NCBI GenBank assembly: GCA_022496185.1
Contig: WTXG01000111.1
Span: 58,761 to 122,760, forward strand
Reading direction: 5' to 3'
Length of the DNA stretch: 64,000 nt
Source: Multifurca ochricompacta
Taxonomy: Eukaryota > Basidiomycota > Agaricomycetes > Russulales > Russulaceae
The notes beneath the pieces were generated by a model. It saw only the letters and a list, made by a program, of their open reading frames with translations. It was not told where the DNA came from and searched no databases. Made by a program: the position numbers and the translations under genes. Positions 57,401 to 64,000 of this stretch are shown in pieces; the stretch's first letter is position 1; each line of letters begins with the position of its first letter.

Positions 57401-57868
57401 AAATGGGTTACCACACCCCCACCCCACAATTCGGGGTCGATCGGCCTAAGGTGGCTGCCTTACATTACTTGTAAACAGGTACAGTGTCGTATCGTAAATA
57501 AATATCGTCACCAAATAGCGAGAAAGATCGATGAGAGAGAGGCGAAGAGACACCGTTTCATGCCTAAATACTAAGAGACCATGTGGGTGGAAGGGAAAGG
57601 GACATAGAATCGCATCTCGATGAGTGCAGTGCAGTAGACAGATAAAGAGTGTGGACATGGCAACCTCGCCTAGATGAGAGCGAGCAAAGCAATAAAAAAA
57701 ACTAAGGAAAGAGCGTCTGTTAAATGAGGATATTAAAAGAGAGCATGGGTATCAATCAGCTCGGTCCAGTGTGAGATAACAAGAATAAACAAGGCATGAC
57801 TTGGATTGAAGGTTCTGGTTCCGCTGTCGCTGTCGAACGTAAATGCAAGAAAGGATGATTGAAGACCC
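57401..57868. other. Spacer between aminotransferase and coiled-coil gene
   Basis: No coding signal. It probably holds the aminotransferase promoter and the 3' end of the coiled-coil gene. Confidence 0.45.
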
Positions 57869-60800
57869 TCAAGTCGGCCATCCGCGCGCGATCCGGGCTG
57901 CCCCGCCCCCGAGCCTACCCAAGAAATTCCACACCGCTGCAGTATTTTCACCTGAGAATCCCTCACCACTCGGATGCATCGAATTAAAGCTTGACCAAGC
58001 CGCACGGTCATAGTACGTTGGACCACCAGGTACGACATAATGATGCGCAAGGAGTGGACTCATCGCGAAGAAAACCACTGCACTCGCACCGGCACACAAT
58101 AGAGCGTGTGAAACAAGCCCACCCCATGGCACCCTACCGGCTACACCTTCACCACCGTAAACATAAGTGTTGTAGATGTTGTAAAACCGACTGCTTTTCC
58201 GCCGGCGGTTCGTTGGTACGCTGGGCGCCGCGGCGTCCTCGAGCACACGGTCGAACACCCCGCAACCGATTCCGACCTCCGATTTAAGTGCGCGCCATTC
58301 CTCAAGCAACTCTGCTGATACGCCTGTGCGAGGACGGAGAGGTACTTTCAGGCCACCGTGCCAACTTTGCAGTGTCTCGACCGCGACACGAAGGTCGCGT
58401 CGCTTTTGCGGATCGGAGATGTGTGAGAAGGATAAGTCCTCACTCTCGAGAGATGTAGAAGGTCATGAAATGGTGTTTCGGACGTCACCTGGTTATATGA
58501 GGAGGGAGGTCTATTGGGGCGTTGTGTGAGAGAAGGTCAAGTGGCACGGGCTTAGCCTTCGGAGTGGGAGGGAGGACGGTGGAAGACGATGAGGCGAGCG
58601 TCTCGTCGTCCTCTTGGGGTGATGGTGATCGGGAAATGTGGAGTTCATCAGTCTGAGTCTCCGCTTCGACTATGACGCGTGTATGGGAACGTCAGTCTGC
58701 GTGGATGTGGACGTGGAAGCTAACGATGTGTCCGTCTGAGTGCTGAGCGAGGCAGTTAGAATCGTCGGGCGGGGTCGGTTTGGCTACTTGATGTCTTGAT
58801 GAACGGAAAAGAGTCATATTGTGTGTACGCATCCACATACTCCCGGCTGTCCTCCAGTGTGGATGATTCAATCTTATCATTGGCTTTACTTAGGCCACGC
58901 TGTGCAAAAAGATCAGTCAAAGCAAGAATATATGAATGATAGTAGATTGCCTACCTTCTTCTTTCGCGTGATGATTGTTTTACAATGTCTTCGTCCTCAG
59001 AATTCTCGTCCGTATTATCGATTCCGAGTTCCTTCAGCGTTGCCGCCGAGTCAGCCTCGTCCTCGTCATCGAGCCATCCACCATTTCTCATCTTGCTGAG
59101 TAACTCTGCACCCAGACTCCTACTGACGCTACCCGGCGCGCTGCTCATTCCATTCCAACAGCTGAGCATTAGTCGCGAGCGCTGCGCGCAACTCGTCCAT
59201 ATCAAACCTCATGCGATCAATGGTCTCCTTAAGCATAAGTTCTCCTGTTTCTGTTCGTCCAGGCTCGCTTTCTGCGGCGCGAAAGCAAGATCTTGCTCGA
59301 GTAAGACAATACGTTCTTCGTACGCCTCATTCTCCTTGAGATACTTGGCGGTTTCCATCTGTTGAAGGGAGAGACTTTCACGGAAAGTCCTAATATCCTC
59401 ATCCTTTCTGCGAAGCATGTTGCGCAGGTCTTCAGACTCGTCTGCCATAAGATTACCACATCAGTATGCCAAGCAGTGCAAGTTCAAAGTGACACATACT
59501 CAATTGTTCCTGATACTGTTTTTGCAACGAGTTCGTACGTGAGCTGTCGAGAGTCTTCTGCACCTTGGCAATCTCACTCTCAAGGGCGGTAATTTGGGTC
59601 TGGTTCAAACGTTCTTTGTTCCTTAGTTCCTTCTCCTCGCGTTTGGCAGCGCTGAGCTCGCTTCTTGCCTCCTCGAGGCGCGCCTCCATCTCTTCTAGCA
59701 ACTTCATGATCCGCTAGCTTCCGTTGCAGCGTGCGCTCCGCTTCGGCAAGATTCTTGCCGAGGTCCACGTTGACCCGCTGCAACGCTTCAAGACGCTCTG
59801 AGGCTTCCATAGAGGCGGTCGAAGATGCAGTCGAGCGATCGAACACTCGTCCGAGACCCGAATCGTCTTCGGAATCCTCCGAGTCTGAGTCTGAAGAAAG
59901 GCGCGGCATAGGAAGTCTGGTGACGGTTCTTCGAAAGCCTCGTACATTGCACTGGCGATGTCGAGTTGAGGAGGAGAGAATTGAGAGAACGGGGATGTTG
60001 ATTTAGACTGGGACCGTGAGTGGGGGCGGGAGGCGACAGCCCCGAGAGGAGGCGAACTGGCTGGGCCTTGCGAGCTTGTAGGGGATTGTTGAGGGCCGGG
60101 AGTGGTAGGATTGGAAGGTGCACGTGAACGACTGCCAGTCGAGCGACTAAACACAGTGGAGGACTACGAAGGGGGATAAGTAAAACGCAAACAACAGGTC
60201 GTGGATGATAGAAAGAAGGAAAGGGGAGGCGATGGAAATACACAAAAGTTAGTGTCTTGCTACAGGTTTCGGAACCGATGATAGCAAGCATGGTGGGTTT
60301 TCTTATTCGGTTGATTGATCCGCACGTAGTGCAAGAAAAATGCCAACTGTGGCGAACCGAAGGTGTATCGTTCAATTGCTCCAGGAGAAGCATTGAGCAG
60401 GCGTGACAACAAACCAAAAGGGCAACCGTCATATACACACCAAGATGACACAAGGCTAAGAACAATCGCGGGATAGACTGACCTCTGAATCGCTCATAGC
60501 ACGTCCATAGTTACTTGCATCGCTTTTTCGGCGGCCAGGCGCAGCAGGCCGTCTCGTCCAACTCGATGGAGCGACGGGCGTCAGGGGAGTACTGCGTTGA
60601 CGTTTCTGTGCGTCAAACGGTGAGTCTTTCATGCCAGGGGTATGTGGCATTCCGCCGTCACCACGACTTGGAGGCCGACTGGGCGGTCTACTACCTGGTG
60701 TAGAGCGATAGAACGTTCCGGTGGAACTATGACTAGAAGAGCGCGAGTGTCCACTATGAAAATCGCGTTCGTCGGCGCGTCCGCGGTTCCATTCTTCAGC

Positions 60801-61121
60801 ATTCGGTGAATGGTCGTCGGAGTTATTTTGTTGGCCAGATGAGGTGCGCATTGCTACGAGTTGGAGAATGATATCAGGGGTTGCCTCAACGCCTGGCGAC
60901 GCGTCCACGATTTGCATAAAACTGGCCATCTCGTCTTGAGTAAGAAGTTCGACGCCGTATTCTTTTCGATAGGTATCGAAAACGTCGGACAGACACCGAG
61001 CGGGGAGGGAAGTCACTCCCGCCGCATTGGTGTAAAATTGAGGGTGGTCACGGAAGATGTCATCAAGTTCTTGTTCAATGTCGGCAATGGACTGACGATG
61101 TCGGCCAAAGTTCTTTGCCAT
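57869..61121 (-). CDS. Long coiled-coil protein with TQT motifs and C-terminal membrane segment
   Basis: No family name can be given with certainty. The N-terminus (start Met 61121, or MDDL in a tiny exon near 61190) has an EF-hand-like helical domain: IADIEQELDDIFRDHPQFY, LTQDEMASFMQIVDASPG. Then come a Ser/Pro-rich linker (STPGSRPPSRPPSRGDGG), an intron 60164-60482, and heptad coiled coils (ASERLEALQRVNVDLGKNLA, LLEEMEARLEEARSELSAAK, ESEDLRNMLRRKDEDIRTF, DRMRFDMDELRAALATNAQL). Acidic WLDDEDEADSA follows. Four QTD peptides lie at about 58647-58788. QSWHGGLKVPLRPRTG precedes the membrane segment LCAGASAVVFFAMSPLLAHH and a 70-residue tail. Several one-base frame changes (near 59925, 59705, 59240, 58770 and 58675) interrupt the reading. 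That all segments form one gene is inferred from order and strand. Confidence 0.6.
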
Positions 61122-61199
61122 TGTAGTTATCAGGAATGTGAGGAAAGAGGTGATAGATAGGGAATGTTTGAACTCACGAGGTCATCCATTTTTGAAAAT

Positions 61200-63803
61200 T
61201 AATACTCTGGACACTTGACCAAAAAATCCACAAATCCACAAATCCACAATCCACAATCCACAAAGCGGCAAATCAAAGTCGCGTTGTCGCGGTTGTCGTC
61301 GCGTGAATCACAACAGTTGACGTTTTAGGCTTATTTGTTCATGTTTGTAACAGTTCGATATCACGTAATACATCACGAGGACGACGCGACGGGATGGGGA
61401 AAGTGCAATAGCAGCAGCAGCAGCACCTCCATCATTGAGGTGTGCCAGCACTAATCTATAACTATAACAACAACAAAAAGGAAGTCCGCAACCAAGGTCC
61501 GGGACCCTTGTATGAATGGGCACAGAGCCCAGGGTACTCACAGCTAAAAATACAGTAAGTAACAAAGAATGGAGAACCCAAGTTGCCCACGCAGATCTAC
61601 CCCAGCGAAGCGCTGCAATGAGCGAACATTATAACAATACGATCATCTGAAAATTCACCCTGGATATGAATCAACTAAGGCCAAGGTAAACGATCATACC
61701 GCGTGCACTCAACTCCTCACCTCATGCTATAAATTCACATCTCTTCACGAGCTTCACGTGTTTTGTGAGATAGACGTTAACGGTTTTCGTTCACAGCACG
61801 GTCCGTCGATAACAGTGAATCGTCGAGCCTTCAAATAAAACACCGACAGGGGATGGAGCAGCTCAAAGAGGAAGAAGGGAGGGTAGTACACCATCGCTTG
61901 CACCCTGAGCTACGGAGACTAGAAGAGACAATCGCTCGTAGATGCTGGTATGTGCTGTGCCCGACACTACACTAACTCACGAGTCTGAAGAGTGGCAACT
62001 GCTGTCAGGTAAGGAGATGATTGATTTAATGGAGGTCCGAAGGGGAATTATCGATATCGTTACAAGTTGCTCAATCAATTTGAGGGTTTCACACCTTGTT
62101 TTGAAACATTCACAACGAAACCACAAATTTCGCTCTCCCAACATTGTCGCCAAAATGTCACCAGGCCAACAGCCTTCTGGGCTTAGGTTCGCGAATGCCG
62201 GATGGTCACCAACACAAGGCACCAGAGACACTCTTCATTAACAGAAGACTTGCCTACTTGTTTATTCGGCGCCAACACGAACGATGACGTCTATTTCTAG
62301 AATTTTTGGTGCGCTCAGGGAATAATTTCTAGTATTCTTTTTTGATTGATTAACTTTGACCTCTTTCCCAGACGCTTTGTGCCTATTTCCCTAGGTGGCA
62401 TCATTGTCTTGTCTTGTCCTGTTTCTCTCTTCTTACCGCTGCCGCTCCGTATGTATGAAAACCTATCTAAATCCATCATTAATACCGATCTGCCTGTTCC
62501 CGAATCCCCTGGGTGCCGCCCGTCTGAGTAAGCCACTCACTGTTCACCATGAAGCCCCATTTTTTCTATAAGAAAAAACAAAAAAAAAGATCAACTTGCA
62601 GCACAGTGACACAGTCTAGGACTTCTTTTGACTAGTCATGTCAAATGAGATTATAGCGGGGATCCGCTCATCGTTCTACTTCGTGGTTCAGCTAAAAGGC
62701 TCATATCCTCATGCTTTTTTTGAATTGTTTGCGCGAGAGGCCTTACTCAGTTTTGTCGAACGCCCCTGTGGCTATATGTTCTTTCTTCTCTAGACCTACG
62801 ACAGCGGGCGCTGTGCTATTCCGAAAAAAAAAAAACATCTCTTTTTGCCACCCGTAACTTCGACCTTTACGCACCCTGAAATCAATGTTGAACAGCATTT
62901 GCGAGGGTGACTGTTTATTTATGTGGCTGCCACGTGTAGGAAGGAAGTCTGTATATCTCTAAAACCGCAAGACCATATTACCGAAAAAGTCAGTTGATTG
63001 AGGGGTGGCAATCTTTTTTGAAAAAAAACCTTCTTCTTGGTGTGAGACCGGGTTCGCGAGTTATATTATTCAAAAAAATAAAAAGCTCTCATGCGGTCGT
63101 TCAGCTGACTTCTTGGTTTATCTATCGCCAATAGAACGTTTCGGCACGAATCCCGGGAATTTTAATCATCTAAGGCTTAACCCTTATTTCCTAGACTAAA
63201 AGTGGAGTCTGGTACGCATTTCTAAGTTCGGCACCCTTGCGTGTGTTCAATTCAATAACCTCATTGGCATCGTGAAGACGAGATAAGGTTTAATTGAGTC
63301 ACACAGCATAACAGTACCTGCTGGTACCTTGAAGGTTCTGGGCTGCTTTGCTTAGCTCGCATAAGGACGCTCGACTCGACAGAACTTCGCGTGTAGGCAA
63401 CAGGCGACGTAATCCATCGGGCTCAGGCTCCTCCTGGCAGCAATTGGATTCGCTCCCTATGCCTCGATAGTCATGTACACTTGATTCGACATTTATGCCA
63501 GATCCGAAAGCGGAATAATGAATAAAAGGCATCATGGAGAGGTTTCAAAACGGAAAAGTAGGGATGGTTTACACAATGAGGTTATTGACAGCAGACGAAC
63601 AAGAATGCATAGCAATTATGAGGATAGGATACGCTCGAAGATGGGGTGCTTCACAGTGCCAGTAATCCCCAGAAGCGATGTTGCCGCAACCGACTCAACA
63701 TTGCTTTTCAGGGCAGGGCAGCATGGACGAATCCAACTAGTTACCCCATTCATGCCGAGCGCTAGCGGCGAGAGGACGTGCGACGATTTTCCCGTTCACA
63801 TAC
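61200..63803. other. Gene-poor spacer
   Basis: About 2.6 kb with only short frames, none with recognisable protein features or clear exon borders. It holds a GCAGCAGCAGCAG run near 61411 and poly-A/T runs near 62570 and 62825. Untranslated regions, an unrecognised non-coding RNA or downstream exons of the cysteine-rich gene at the right edge could lie here. Confidence 0.45.
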
Positions 63804-64000
63804 CTCGCAGAAACGGTTGTTGGCATTCTTCTCCATAGGGCGGCGACACTCCTGGCATGAAGGCCAGAACCCTTCCGGAACGGAACAACCAGCTTTTTCA
63901 GGCCGTTTCTGAGCGTTTCTCTCAGCACAACTACTGCATAACCTTTTCCCCAGTTTCGCTTGCGAGGAACGACACTCCTCACAGAGAGAGGCGGCCGAGG
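63804..64000 (-). CDS. Cysteine-rich CxxC protein, partial exon at window edge
   Basis: The minus strand reads LCEECRSSQAKLGKRLCSSC, then SCQECRRPMEKNANNRFCE, followed by a GTATGT donor at 63798-63803. The paired CxxC units suggest a zinc-binding module in which two pairs coordinate each metal. The upstream part is outside the window, and a downstream exon may lie at about 63600-63700. Function unknown. Confidence 0.5.

Noticed and set aside
61977..62241. Overlapping 84- and 99-codon frames on both strands
   Set aside because: No domain, splice or conservation signal; consistent with chance.

Overview
This window looks like a filamentous basidiomycete chromosome, probably from an agaricomycete. 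The genes are intron-rich with short introns of about 45-100 nt. The retroelements are chromodomain-bearing Ty3 types of the Tf1/sushi kind. There is an NB-ARC/TPR NLR-like gene with the N-terminal helical domain seen in Agaricomycetes, a fungal eS10 gene and an intron-containing tRNA-Phe. All calls come from reading the sequence by eye; no search or alignment program was run.

Positions 1-46,906 are a transposon graveyard and nest. At the left edge lies an hAT element with a multi-exon transposase, inserted into a Ty3-type LTR. From about 3.7 to 12 kb there are only solo LTRs and non-autonomous hAT elements, inserted into one another with target-site duplications (TSDs) that can be read directly: 5 bp for LTRs and 8 bp for hATs. 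Positions 11,958-34,896 are a four-level nest. Chromovirus B (13,853-20,994) sits in the 5' LTR of chromovirus C (13,382-27,585). C sits in the gag region of chromovirus A (12,552-34,879). A sits in a minus-strand solo LTR. Every level has a TSD. A second LTR7/hAT nest follows at 34.9-36.7 kb. Chromovirus D (37,938-46,901) is the best preserved: its two 589-bp LTRs differ at only six sites, all CpG, and its pol is split by a CpG-rich non-autonomous hAT copy.

The four chromoviruses share gag (zinc knuckle), pol (protease, RT, RNase H, H2C2/DDE integrase, GPY/F, chromodomain) and, unusually, traces of a third ORF between pol and the 3' LTR. In D it is an open 398-codon frame with four tandem cysteine/histidine modules, two of them canonical CCHC knuckles. 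The primer-binding sites are complementary to the predicted 5' end of each element's own transcript, which points to Tf1-type self-priming. Gag and pol are offset by -1 at a conserved AAGGATTTTT sequence. Decay is dominated by CpG to TpG/CpA changes, and most premature stops are TGA where a related copy has CGA.

From 46.9 kb the window becomes gene space, mostly on the minus strand: an NLR-like gene (47,272-50,563) whose TPR half is almost CpG-free; an LRR protein (50,927-53,628); eS10 on the plus strand (54,181-54,720); tRNA-Phe (minus); an Aro8-type PLP aminotransferase; a long coiled-coil protein with TQT motifs and a C-terminal membrane segment; about 2.6 kb with no recognisable gene; and the edge of a cysteine-rich gene. 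Several host genes contain single-base frame shifts that may be sequencing errors.
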